Shown: one piece after another, positions 24,871 through 32,959 of the stretch | Position numbering within the stretch: the first letter of the stretch is position 1 | Layout: each line of letters begins with the position of its first letter | NCBI GenBank assembly: GCA_017408405.1 | Contig: JAFQUP010000105.1 | Coordinates: 1-49,980 of the forward strand | Direction of reading: 5' to 3' | DNA length: 49,980 nt | Source: Thermoguttaceae bacterium | GTDB lineage: Bacteria > Planctomycetota > Planctomycetia > Pirellulales > Thermoguttaceae | The notes under the pieces: model-generated | Databases searched by the model: none | Told to the model about the DNA's origin: nothing | What the model saw: the letters and a program-made list of their open reading frames with translations, nothing else | Position numbers and translations under genes: made by a program

Positions 24871-26598
24871 TTACATTTTTTCGACAGTCTGGATGCCGAG
24901 AAGTTCCAAACCTTTCTGAATGGTTCGCGCCGTCAGGTCGCAAAGAACGAGCCTGCTATTACGCACCTCTTCATTTTCGGCACGCAAAACGGGACAATTT
25001 TCAAAGAATGAACTGTATTTGCTTGCCAAATCGTAAAGATAAGCAGTGAGAAAGTTCGGTCGATTGTCTTTAGCGACACCTTCCAGAGCTTCGTCAAAAC
25101 GAAGTATTTCCATCGCTAACGCACGTTCAGAGGGATGCGTAAACTGAACTTTCGCGTTGGCGCAAATCATTTTCGCGTCAAATCCGCCGCGGGTGAAAAT
25201 ACTTCGGACACGAGCGTAGGCGTACTGCATATAGGTCGCGGTATTTCCATTGAGCGCCAGCATCTTATCGTAAGAGAAAACGTAATCACTTTCACGGTTT
25301 TGCGAGAGGTCCGCGTATTTTAAAGCCGCGATTCCGATTTTCTGGGCAGTTTCTTCAAAATCTTCCTCAGAAATGGAGCTTGCTTCATTCTGGCGAATTG
25401 CGTTTCTCGCGCGCTCAACCGCTTCGTCAAGCAGTCCGTCAAGTCCCACCGTGTCCCCGCTTCGGGTTTTGAATGGTTTTCCGTCTTCTCCAAGAATCGT
25501 TCCGAATTTAACGTGTCGAAGATCAACACCTTCGTATCCGAGCATTCGGGTCACTTCAAAGAAATTCACAAAGTGTTCGCTTTGCCGGTGATCCACTACG
25601 TAATAAATCGCGTCCGGTTTGAACTCTTCCATACGGTAAAGAAATGTCGCGATGTCCGTCGTGGCGTAAAGGTAGGCCCCGTCTTTTTTCTGGACGATCA
25701 TAGGGGTTTCACGGCCCTGGAAAAAGACACAGACAGCTCCTTCACTATCCGTAGCAAGTCCTTTGTCGCGCAGAAGCTGAACGACGCCGGGAAGCCGCGA
25801 ATTATAGAAACTTTCGCCTTTCGTTTCGTCAAACTGAATATCAAGCCGCTCGTACGCGTGGTCAATTTCCTTCAGACAGTACGGCATGATTTTTTCCCAG
25901 AGAGCACGATTTTCAGGATCACCAGAGTGAAGGCGTTCAACTTCAAGACGGCATTCATTCGCGACATTTTCGTCCGCGTCCATTTCTTCACGCGCAATTC
26001 GGTAAAGACGAAGAAGCTCCATAATTGGATCTTCCTTGAAATTTTCTTCATTCAGGTAATGTTTCCAGCCATAGAAAATCATTCCGAACTGAGTTCCCCA
26101 GTCTCCAAGATGATTATCACGGATAACCCGATTTCCGAGGAACGTTAATACCCTGCTGATTGAGTCGCCAATGATCGTTGAACGAATGTGTCCAACGTGC
26201 ATTGGTTTCGCGACATTAGGTGAGGAAAAGTCGATGACGATTGTTTTGGGATTCTCCGTTTCCGCAATTCCAAGCCGATCGTCTTTGGCGGCGTATTCCA
26301 GAGTCTTAATCATCCAGCCTTCACTGATTTTAAGATTAAGAAACCCAGGCCCGGCAATTTCCACGGACTCAAAAAGGGCCGTTGCTTCCGGATTTTCAAG
26401 AACATCCGTACGAATCATTTCCGCGACCTCGCGCGGTTTTTTTCCAAGAGATTTTCCCATTGCCATGGCAAAATTTGCCTGATAGTCGCCAAACTTCGGA
26501 TCGCCGCAGCGGCTAATCATGCCCAGGAATTTTTCAGGAGTATCAGAGTATTTTGCCAGAACCGGCTTGAAAATCTTCTCAAGAAGCGCAGGGATCAT
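24871..26598 (-). CDS. argS: Arginyl-tRNA synthetase
   Basis: A 575-aa class I synthetase charging tRNA-Arg. The HIGH motif is HVGH within SSPNVAKPMHVGHIRST (about 128-144). The N-terminal Add1 domain, the Rossmann core (GDWGTQFGMIFYGW, YATTDIATFLYR), GKPFKTRSGDT in place of KMSKS (normal in many ArgS), and a C-terminal DALR anticodon-binding domain ending near LLGIQTVEKM are all present. Length is normal. AGAGG lies 5 bases before the ATG. It is a single gene, not obviously co-transcribed with the RNase HII-like gene 360 bases upstream. Confidence 0.98.
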   Translation of the reverse strand: MIPALLEKIFKPVLAKYSDTPEKFLGMISRCGDPKFGDYQANFAMAMGKSLGKKPREVAEMIRTDVLENPEATALFESVEIAGPGFLNLKISEGWMIKTLEYAAKDDRLGIAETENPKTIVIDFSSPNVAKPMHVGHIRSTIIGDSISRVLTFLGNRVIRDNHLGDWGTQFGMIFYGWKHYLNEENFKEDPIMELLRLYRIAREEMDADENVANECRLEVERLHSGDPENRALWEKIMPYCLKEIDHAYERLDIQFDETKGESFYNSRLPGVVQLLRDKGLATDSEGAVCVFFQGRETPMIVQKKDGAYLYATTDIATFLYRMEEFKPDAIYYVVDHRQSEHFVNFFEVTRMLGYEGVDLRHVKFGTILGEDGKPFKTRSGDTVGLDGLLDEAVERARNAIRQNEASSISEEDFEETAQKIGIAALKYADLSQNRESDYVFSYDKMLALNGNTATYMQYAYARVRSIFTRGGFDAKMICANAKVQFTHPSERALAMEILRFDEALEGVAKDNRPNFLTAYLYDLASKYSSFFENCPVLRAENEEVRNSRLVLCDLTARTIQKGLELLGIQTVEKM

Positions 26599-26957
26599 CT
26601 TAACCTCTTCCAGTTTCAGGAAATTAAATTTTTCAGGAAATAAAAAATTAAAATGCTTTAAATTGAAACCACTTCAGCATTTGCCAAAATGTCCAATACT
26701 TTTACTAATTATAGACGAAAATTAATTCATTTCAAGCCCCCGCTTAAGAAGATTCTGTGTTAAATTTGCCTGTCTCCGCTGAATTTCACGGCTCCATGAC
26801 TTATCGCAGGATTTATTGCAATTCAAAAAGAGGAAACGACCTTCAAGTAAAATACTCGAAGAGCTTCGAACTCAAATTTACGCGAAGGAATGCCTCTTCC
26901 GCTATTGGAAATTGTTAAAAGATAAAAAAAGTGATATTGGAAGGCAAAACGAAGAAT
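26599..26957. other. Intergenic region between argS and the RNase HII-like gene
   Basis: About 360 bases. It should contain the argS promoter (minus strand). A plus-strand frame from TTG 26816 encodes a basic 66-aa peptide preceded by AGGA, but it runs into the end of the convergent gene and has no recognised motif; it is not called. No RNA structure stands out. Confidence 0.45.
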
Positions 26958-28061
26958 TTATCGATTTCTCCAGAACTGACTCCAATTCAGTTTCAGCTCT
27001 TCCATCTTTGGCGTAATTTCTTCACGAAAACGTTTCGCGTCAAGCGGATAACCGGCCGTTGGCCGGATCTCCGGCAAAAGAAAACGCCACCAGATATTAA
27101 AACGTTCCATTGAAATTTCACGCAGATACTTACTCACCATTGACGCAAGCGCTACGGGAAGAATATTTTCCCCTTTTGCCTGAAAACGAATCCTCAGTAC
27201 CGCATATTCTCCGTAGTGAACGTACTCGCTGAATTCTCTGCCTTCCTGAACCACGCAGAAGGGGAGATTCGGGAAAAATTCCATTAATATTGGGAGATAA
27301 AAGTTGCGTCCTCCCAATTTGTCGCAAAAAACACGAACCTCCGGCAGCTCTTTATTTTCAAAAGACGCGCAATCGGCGGAAAAAGAATTAACGGACGAAG
27401 CGGATGAAGCAGATAAAGCCGCGGAAACAGGCGAAACGGAATGAAGACGTTTTTCTTCCATCTCTCGGACCTGATTCCAGCAATGAACAATCAGTTTCAT
27501 CGTCGTGTCTGAAAGTAATACTCCTTTTGAACCGCACGCTTCAATTTCGGTGTTAAAACGTTCTGGAAAGACCAGGTCGGAGCGGATTCCACAGAGTGTG
27601 ACCCTGCTTCTTTTCATGCACTCTGTTAATGCGCTGGTTAATTCGAGAACCTTTTCCCACGCCAGATCTTTAGGAAGAATCAGTTTTGTTTCCGGGGTAT
27701 GCCATGGGATTTTCCCGCGTTGATTCCGGTACTTTTCTCCGCAAAGTATGCCGCACAAATCGTCTGAGTTCACTGGGGAAGAGATTTTCCCCAAGGCAGA
27801 TATTGCCGCGAAAATAGCCGTCTCCAGAGGTGCGAGAGTTTCGTGGCGATGAATTTTTTTTGAATCCGCGATTGGAATAAAAATCTCTCCATCCTTCTTC
27901 TTTCGTCCGGTCCCGGTCCGTACGATTTCCGGAGCCAGTACCTCGTAGAGCGTATCGGGAGAAAGCGCGTCATTTTCCACGCGCCAAAGTGTCGCGGAAA
28001 CCGCTAACGGGCCAAAGTTTGGACCGTAGCCGGCTTCGTCAGTGCCAATGAGATAAAACAT
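26958..28061 (-). CDS. Divergent ribonuclease HII-like protein
   Basis: 367 aa, longer than RNase HII (about 200-260). The N-terminus carries the RNase HII signature: GTDEAGYGPNFGPLAVSA with Asp8-Glu9. ADSKKI (65-70) matches the family's DSK motif, FCDKLGGR supplies Asp247, and ASMVSKYLREISM (306-318) matches the A-I-x-A-K-V-x-R-D-x-x-M helix. Known family members cut RNA in RNA-DNA hybrids. The extra length lies between 150 and 240 and includes a Ser/Ala-rich stretch (VSAALSASSASSVNSFSAD), probably a loop. Whether it is the cell's RNase HII or a divergent paralogue cannot be told. Single gene with a weak ribosome-binding site. Confidence 0.75.
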   Translation of the reverse strand: MFYLIGTDEAGYGPNFGPLAVSATLWRVENDALSPDTLYEVLAPEIVRTGTGRKKKDGEIFIPIADSKKIHRHETLAPLETAIFAAISALGKISSPVNSDDLCGILCGEKYRNQRGKIPWHTPETKLILPKDLAWEKVLELTSALTECMKRSRVTLCGIRSDLVFPERFNTEIEACGSKGVLLSDTTMKLIVHCWNQVREMEEKRLHSVSPVSAALSASSASSVNSFSADCASFENKELPEVRVFCDKLGGRNFYLPILMEFFPNLPFCVVQEGREFSEYVHYGEYAVLRIRFQAKGENILPVALASMVSKYLREISMERFNIWWRFLLPEIRPTAGYPLDAKRFREEITPKMEELKLNWSQFWRNR

Positions 28062-28229
28062 TATGAAAATCCATGAAAAAAATTTTAATCCGCTAAAATT
28101 TCATCTCAATACGGATTTGCTCACGAAAACAGCGGCAATTCCTTGAAATCACAGAAAGCAGAAAGCCGTCTCCGCGGGCAAAAACGAATTAAATAGTCTA
28201 TTTTCAGGAAATTGAGTCTTGGAATTTCT

Positions 28230-29405
28230 TTAATGTTTTTTCACTTTTCGGTACCCTAATGCCGCCGCGAGAACGAGGAGCAGCCAGGAGGCTGGTTCCG
28301 GAACGTTTGTGCCCGGAGCCATCGGTTCTCCAGGAATCACCGGCACATCCGGATCCGTTTCGCCTAGCCAGCTGAAGACCAAATCGTCCAGTGCGGCGTA
28401 AACCGGGAAATTAAGTCCCCACTGTCCGGCATCAGAACCATTAAAAGTGAATGTCAGGGAAGAAATATCCGCAAATGAACCTCCATCCGCAAGGTACGGA
28501 AGGTCATTCGCGGAAAAGATTCCGCTGGCGACATCCTCCAGCATCTTCTGATAATCGGCGTCAGAAGCATCCACACCATAATATTGTGCATCGTAGACTT
28601 TTGTCTCAAAATTCTCGAAATCGATCGTTACCCACTCGTCCACCGTATCATTTCCAAGAAGATAGTCGTGAAGCATTAAAACTTTTTGTCCCACTTGGAC
28701 TCCGTCCGAATTCCATCCCTGAACAATGAGCGCGGCCCAGTTGTTCTCAGAGGCTTTCGCTGAAAACTGATCGCCAAACGCATCGATGGCCAGTACGGTG
28801 ACCGTATTGGTGAAGTCAAGCGATTTAAGTGAGACCGGTTTCTCGAAAGAGATCGTTCCTCCAGTTGTGCCTGCGGCAGAAGAACCGAAAAGTACGGCGT
28901 AAGAATCACTTCCATTGGAACCGCCGACTGTTACGGAGTAGTTTTCGTTTGGATAGTTTGTGGTTCCGGCAACCGCTCCAAAATAATTCGATGAAGTATA
29001 GTTTGGAGCCGCGAGAATTTCCCCGCCGCTGACGATGGTGCGGTCATTGACCGTATTCTCCGCGTTTACGTTGGAAATCGTGAAACCGCCTCCCCAGCTC
29101 CAGGAATCCGCATAGCCGAATCCAGGATAAAGCACGCCCCAGTTTGCCATCTCTGAATTAAGGCTTATCGTTCCAAATGGCGCGTTAAATTCATGTTGGC
29201 AGGAATAGTTTCCTTCTGTCGTGCCCGCCGGAACCGTTCCTTGAAAAAACGTATTTGTTCCCGAAACGTAATTTTCAAATCCCAAAGTATATTCGACCGC
29301 GGCTGAAGCAGGTACCGCGGAAAAGAAAACCGCCCCCGCCGTCACCAGTAAAGCGGAACTCATTTGAAGAAATTTTTTCCCAAAAACCAAATTTCCTTTT
29401 TTCAT
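28230..29405 (-). CDS. DUF4465 PEP-CTERM surface protein, B12-riboswitch operon
   Basis: 391 aa from the ATG at 29405, chosen because AGGAAGGA precedes it and it starts the signal peptide (MKKGNLVFGKK, hydrophobic core, cleavage near ASA-AVEY). The body matches DUF4465: repeated WGVLYPGFGYADSWSWGG, then SYAVLFGSSAAG, ISFEKPVSLKSLDFTNT, DEWVTIDFENF and AGQWGLNFPVYAALDDLVF. The C-terminus is a PEP-CTERM sorting signal: VPEPASWLLLVLAAALGY then a basic RKVKKH, so it should be handled by an exosortase not encoded in this window. It is the second gene after the cobalamin riboswitch, 31 bases behind the DUF1559 gene. To my recollection, Bacteroidetes DUF4465 lipoproteins encoded beside B12 uptake genes bind B12, which makes a B12-binding role plausible here (inference). 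Confidence 0.85.
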   Translation of the reverse strand: MKKGNLVFGKKFLQMSSALLVTAGAVFFSAVPASAAVEYTLGFENYVSGTNTFFQGTVPAGTTEGNYSCQHEFNAPFGTISLNSEMANWGVLYPGFGYADSWSWGGGFTISNVNAENTVNDRTIVSGGEILAAPNYTSSNYFGAVAGTTNYPNENYSVTVGGSNGSDSYAVLFGSSAAGTTGGTISFEKPVSLKSLDFTNTVTVLAIDAFGDQFSAKASENNWAALIVQGWNSDGVQVGQKVLMLHDYLLGNDTVDEWVTIDFENFETKVYDAQYYGVDASDADYQKMLEDVASGIFSANDLPYLADGGSFADISSLTFTFNGSDAGQWGLNFPVYAALDDLVFSWLGETDPDVPVIPGEPMAPGTNVPEPASWLLLVLAAALGYRKVKKH

Positions 29406-29436
29406 AAAAAATCCTTCCTGCGTCCTAGGCTTCAAA

Positions 29437-30303
29437 TCAGAATGAATACTGGTAATGGTCACCATTGTCGCGAGTAATCATCGCGCCGAGAACTTCCAAG
29501 CTAATGGTCTGATTCAGAAAATGAACGGACGCATCGCCAAAAGTCGTGTGTGCCCCGCCGACGTGAAGACTGAAAATCTCATTGTCGTTATCCGGCGCGT
29601 TATTGATGCCATGCGCGACTTCAAAGACATTATTTGCGGAAATCCACGCTCGGTCTCCGTAAAGATAGGTGTCATTTCCACGCGCGTCTTCCGCCAAAAA
29701 AAGTGTAGCGGACATTCCGTCGGCAATGTCACTGATCGATAGAGCACCAGTCGTTCCCGTGACCCTTCCAAAACTGTTCTTTGTCTGGATTCCGGTAAAA
29801 ATCATCGCTCCATTCTGGTCACCCGTTTTTGCTTTGGGCGGAAGAGTCGTTCCGCAGACCGCTCCGTAATGGGTTTGCCCCATTCCATTGACCACGGCTT
29901 CGGCTTTCGCCAGTTCCGGACAAAGATAAATCGGCACTACCGTTCGAGCTGCTTCCGCATTCACCGCTGCGTTAAAGACGGCTGTCTGATCAATTTTCTG
30001 ATAAAGAGCTGCCTGTTCGACAAATGGTAAAATGAACATCGACCAGGCATAATTTTTTCCGCCCTTCATTAAGTACTGATATTCAAAACCTCCCGGCGGC
30101 AGTTCTCCGGCATGCGTGACTGAATACTGATCAATTCCAAGAGCGCATTGTTTCAGATTATTTGCGCACAGGATTTTTCTCGCGCTGCTCCTTGCCATTT
30201 GAACCGCCGGCAAAAGCAGCCCCATGAGCATTCCAATAATCGCGATAACGACCAAAAGCTCAACAAGCGTAAACGCGTTTCGAACCTGATGTTTTCCGAA
30301 CAT
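29437..30303 (-). CDS. DUF1559 pilin-like protein (type IV pilin N-terminus)
   Basis: A 288-aa protein of a family greatly expanded in planctomycetes. Residues 9-35 are a class III prepilin signal and hydrophobic helix (NAFTLVELLVVIAIIGMLMG), with Ala instead of Gly before the cleavage site. The DUF1559 domain follows: NNLKQCALGIDQY, PPGGFEYQY, WSMFILPFVEQAALYQ, and near the C-terminus the H-x9-(D)G region (SLHVGGAHTTFGDASVHFLNQ, here split as SLHVGGAHTTF and GDASVHFLN). The function of the family is unknown; a pseudopilin or surface fibre role is inferred from the N-terminus. It is the first gene after the cobalamin riboswitch, with the riboswitch ending 67 bases upstream of the ATG. Confidence 0.92.
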   Translation of the reverse strand: MFGKHQVRNAFTLVELLVVIAIIGMLMGLLLPAVQMARSSARKILCANNLKQCALGIDQYSVTHAGELPPGGFEYQYLMKGGKNYAWSMFILPFVEQAALYQKIDQTAVFNAAVNAEAARTVVPIYLCPELAKAEAVVNGMGQTHYGAVCGTTLPPKAKTGDQNGAMIFTGIQTKNSFGRVTGTTGALSISDIADGMSATLFLAEDARGNDTYLYGDRAWISANNVFEVAHGINNAPDNDNEIFSLHVGGAHTTFGDASVHFLNQTISLEVLGAMITRDNGDHYQYSF

Positions 30304-30370
30304 GACAACAGATCCATCCTAAAGAGCAAAACCTTGACATTGCCGAAATGCCGCGGCAAAATCCGGAACA

Positions 30371-30670
30371 GCCGGCGGTAGGTCTCCTGACTCTCGATTT
30401 GAATATCGGACCTTCTCACCGAATTACGGCAATGGTCATTGGGATACAGAACTCCAGATTTGATATTCAAAATACCATTACCCGAAAGTGAAAAGACAGA
30501 TCAAAATACCAAAAATCTCTCCGCGAAAATCATACGCAAAGCACATTCACAAAATCAATCTGATCAAACTGTCGAGACGGCTTTCGATAACAGTGGCGAC
30601 AACCGTTCCGGATTTTCACCGGATTCCCTGTTACTGTGCGCTTCAAGCAAAAAGCTTCACACACCGCGGC
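30371..30670 (-). promoter_or_regulatory. Cobalamin (B12) riboswitch
   Basis: Read on the minus strand it shows the conserved core in order. GGGAATCCGGTGAAAATCC (near 30627-30610) leads to CGCCACTGT (GCCACTG = 30597-30591). The B12 box AGTCAGGAGACCTACC follows at 30392-30377. P1 is formed by GCCGCGGT (30670-30663) and ACCGCCGGC (30379-30371) with one bulge. The spacing between the core and the B12 box is long (about 200 nt), as in variants with large P13/peripheral arms. Downstream, TTGCCG / CGGCAA can pair before the DUF1559 start without a strong T run, so control at translation is likelier than termination (inference). It governs DUF1559 and DUF4465 genes rather than a recognised B12 transporter or synthesis gene. 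Confidence 0.93.
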
Positions 30671-30674
30671 TGAC

Positions 30675-30712
30675 AAAAAAATAGTGTTGAAAAACCTTCA
30701 GCTTCTCAACAC
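30675..30712 (-). terminator. Terminator between tRNA-Leu and the riboswitch
   Basis: Perfect arms GTGTTGA / TCAACAC (30712-30706 and 30690-30684), followed on the minus strand by TATTTTTTT. It ends the tRNA-Leu transcript only a few bases before the riboswitch begins, so the riboswitch needs its own promoter, which would have to lie within or over this hairpin (TTGAGA-N17-CACTAT is present but weak). Confidence 0.75.
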
Positions 30713-30721
30713 GGTGCGAAA

Positions 30722-30804
30722 TACCGGAGGTGGGAGTCGAACCCACATGTCATTGCTGACAATGGATTTTGAGTCCATCGTGTCTGCCATTCCACCACTC
30801 CGGC
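30722..30804 (-). tRNA. tRNA-Leu(CAA)
   Basis: An 83-nt class II tRNA. Acceptor GCCGGAG / CTCCGGT with discriminator A, no encoded CCA. Anticodon stem ATGGA / TCCAT closes loop CTCAAAA, anticodon CAA. Long variable arm TGTCAGCAATGACA; T-arm GTGGG-TTCGACT-CCCAC. Confidence 0.97.
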
Positions 30805-30907
30805 ACATATCTTCTATGCTTACGTAAAGTTTACCATAATCTGCTTTTTTTTCAAGGGGGGGAGACAAAATTTTTTCAAAGGAAAAGCAAGTGTGATTTT
30901 TGACGCA

Positions 30908-30960
30908 AAACAGACTGAAAACAGAAAAACGTTTTGCGTTTTGTTTTCAGCCTGTTTTTT
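30908..30960. terminator. Hairpin downstream of the J-like gene
   Basis: ACAGACTGAAAACA / TGTTTTCAGCCTGT with one mismatch, an A/T-rich loop, and a T run on the plus side (30954-30960). On the minus strand, where the upstream gene is transcribed, four T follow. Probable terminator of the rsmH-LysM-J-like operon. Confidence 0.5.
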
Positions 30961-31061
30961 GCTTGGTCTTAATATCTCTGAGGTTCGAGATCTTTTCTCA
31001 ACCTTAATCAGTTTTATCCTCTGTTAAATCAGGGAAAAACTGAATATTGCCCAATTTCTTT

Positions 31062-32897
31062 CTATTTTTGAGGCTCCGGGGTTTCTTCGTTCAAACGAAC
31101 TTTCTGTTCGTCTGAAAGTAACGCGGAATCCGCTTTTCGGTAAAAACCTTTGGCGTGCTTTTCTACAAGATTTTTTCTGAACTTATCATTCATTTTGGTG
31201 GAAACTTCCCACCAAAGATCTCCTGCTTTAAGAAGATATTCGTCTTTTTCTGCGTTTCCGGCTTCCTGACTCTTCAATTCAAATTGAGCGGCACGGCTGA
31301 TGAAAGGCTGTTTTGACTTTATCAGGTACGGAAGAGAACTCTCGATACTTGATGATTCCAGCCAGAGCCACATTGCGTAACTGCCATTCGCTCCGGGATC
31401 ATCTGGATTTTCCTTCAGAATTTCCTCGATCTTCAGGGAATTTTCGTAACATTCCTGATATTTCAGAAGCTTCGTTTTTCTTTCCTCAATAATTTCCAGA
31501 GTCTCTTCTGAAAACGCGTTCTGGACTCCCATTTCACTGAGCGAATCGCAGAGGTTGAAGGCATCATCAAAGTATTTACCCCACGCAAGATTCGTCGCAG
31601 TTTCCAAAACGTGGGACGTAAATTCTTCCAGGAAATCTGGTTCCAGAATCAAAGAATCTTCTCGGACCCGGTTCATTACTTCCAAGTATGTCTGCCCCTG
31701 GACAACAGAAAAGAGAAGTTCCGCTTTCGGATCGTTTTTATCAATTTTTTCGTGAGCTTTACTCAAAAGCTCCAAAATCATCTGCGGGGAAAAATCCTTT
31801 CCAGCGTCATTGGTGAGTGATACCGCTGAACTTTCTTTTTCACTTGAAACAGACTCCTCATTCGCTATTTGAGAGGTTGTCGAATTCACGCCGCTCTCAA
31901 TTGGTTCTTCCTTGATATTTTCAGAAATGGAAAGGGACTGTTCTTCGGTTCCTTTACGATTTTTTTCGGAAGCCTCTCCATTGGGGGTGATTCTTCCATA
32001 AAGCGGACTTTGGAAACGAGTGTTCTGATTCGTTGAATTGGTCAGTGTTTCATCCGGATTTTGGTCTTGAATGTCACTCGCCAGTTCTGTTCCTTCCGGC
32101 AACAGAGCATCCCATTCGTCTTCAGGCTGTTTCTCAACCGGTTTTTCTTCATTCGTTTCGTTTTCCGCGACATTTAAGGCCATTCCATCCGGAATCAGGG
32201 CGTTAAATTCATCTTCAAGCGTTTCAAGTGCGGCATCTTCATTTTTTTGGGGCATTTTTCCGCCGCTGCCTTCTTCTGAATTTCCAGCAGAAGGTAAGGA
32301 AACCGTTTCAGCTTGAGCAACCGCTGTGGTTTCATTCGCTTGCCCGCGAATCTCAACGAGGTATCCATCTTCCCGAAAATCCGACGCAAATGACGGTCGG
32401 TAGACCAATCCTGTCAGAGGCACCGTGAATGGCGGTGCGGCTTGAACCTTGGCCTCCGCCCGGAAAATGATCGAACCATCAGGATTACGCTCCACTGACA
32501 TACCCATCATGAACATGACGACAATCCCCAGGAGCAGGGCGACTCCAATAAATCCAAACTGGCGGATTCGTTCCTTCAGGGTTGCCCGACGATGACTTTT
32601 CCAGACACTGATTCCTTTTTCTTGAAGAAGTTCTGTGTCATATTGGAATTTCAGAGCGGGATCCAGTAAAACATGCCGCGCGTTTAAGACCTGATGAGCC
32701 AGAAAGGCAAAGGCTTCAGGTGCTTCAGAGGCCTTTTCCGACCCCTGAAGGCGAGTTAAAGCGGAATCCACCGCTTGGGAAATCTTTTTCAAATTCGGCT
32801 CCGCTTCGGTTACCCCAATAATTTCATAGTAATTGGGAGTACGATCTTCCGGAATTTCCACATTCAGCCACTTTTGGCAGTATTGCGAATAGTTCAT
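31062..32897 (-). CDS. J-like-domain membrane protein (planctomycete type)
   Basis: 611 aa from the ATG at 32897 (an earlier in-frame TTG adds 8 residues). Residues 1-95 resemble the planctomycete J-like domain: YSQYCQKWLNVEIPEDR, PNYYEIIGV, and the J-domain-like end VLLDPALKFQYDTELL. The HPD motif that stimulates DnaK is absent. A basic stretch (KSHRRATLKERIRQ) precedes one TM helix at about 114-133, predicting a cytoplasmic N-terminus. Residues 140-340 are an acidic, Glu/Ser/Asn-rich, poorly conserved linker. The C-terminal about 230 residues are helical and may be TPR-like (LLSKAHEKIDKNDPKAELLF...). It follows the LysM gene by 62 bases. Function unknown; an envelope role is suggested by context. 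Confidence 0.7.
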   Translation of the reverse strand: MNYSQYCQKWLNVEIPEDRTPNYYEIIGVTEAEPNLKKISQAVDSALTRLQGSEKASEAPEAFAFLAHQVLNARHVLLDPALKFQYDTELLQEKGISVWKSHRRATLKERIRQFGFIGVALLLGIVVMFMMGMSVERNPDGSIIFRAEAKVQAAPPFTVPLTGLVYRPSFASDFREDGYLVEIRGQANETTAVAQAETVSLPSAGNSEEGSGGKMPQKNEDAALETLEDEFNALIPDGMALNVAENETNEEKPVEKQPEDEWDALLPEGTELASDIQDQNPDETLTNSTNQNTRFQSPLYGRITPNGEASEKNRKGTEEQSLSISENIKEEPIESGVNSTTSQIANEESVSSEKESSAVSLTNDAGKDFSPQMILELLSKAHEKIDKNDPKAELLFSVVQGQTYLEVMNRVREDSLILEPDFLEEFTSHVLETATNLAWGKYFDDAFNLCDSLSEMGVQNAFSEETLEIIEERKTKLLKYQECYENSLKIEEILKENPDDPGANGSYAMWLWLESSSIESSLPYLIKSKQPFISRAAQFELKSQEAGNAEKDEYLLKAGDLWWEVSTKMNDKFRKNLVEKHAKGFYRKADSALLSDEQKVRLNEETPEPQK

Positions 32898-32959
32898 CTC
32901 GTATTTCTGTTTCTTTCTCAAATTAATGAGCTGCGCTCACAAAAATTTTCCACCTTCGC

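Noticed and set aside
26816..27016. 66-codon basic plus-strand frame between argS and the RNase HII-like gene
   Set aside because: TTG start, overlap with the end of the convergent gene, and no homology that I recognise. AGGA before it is not enough.
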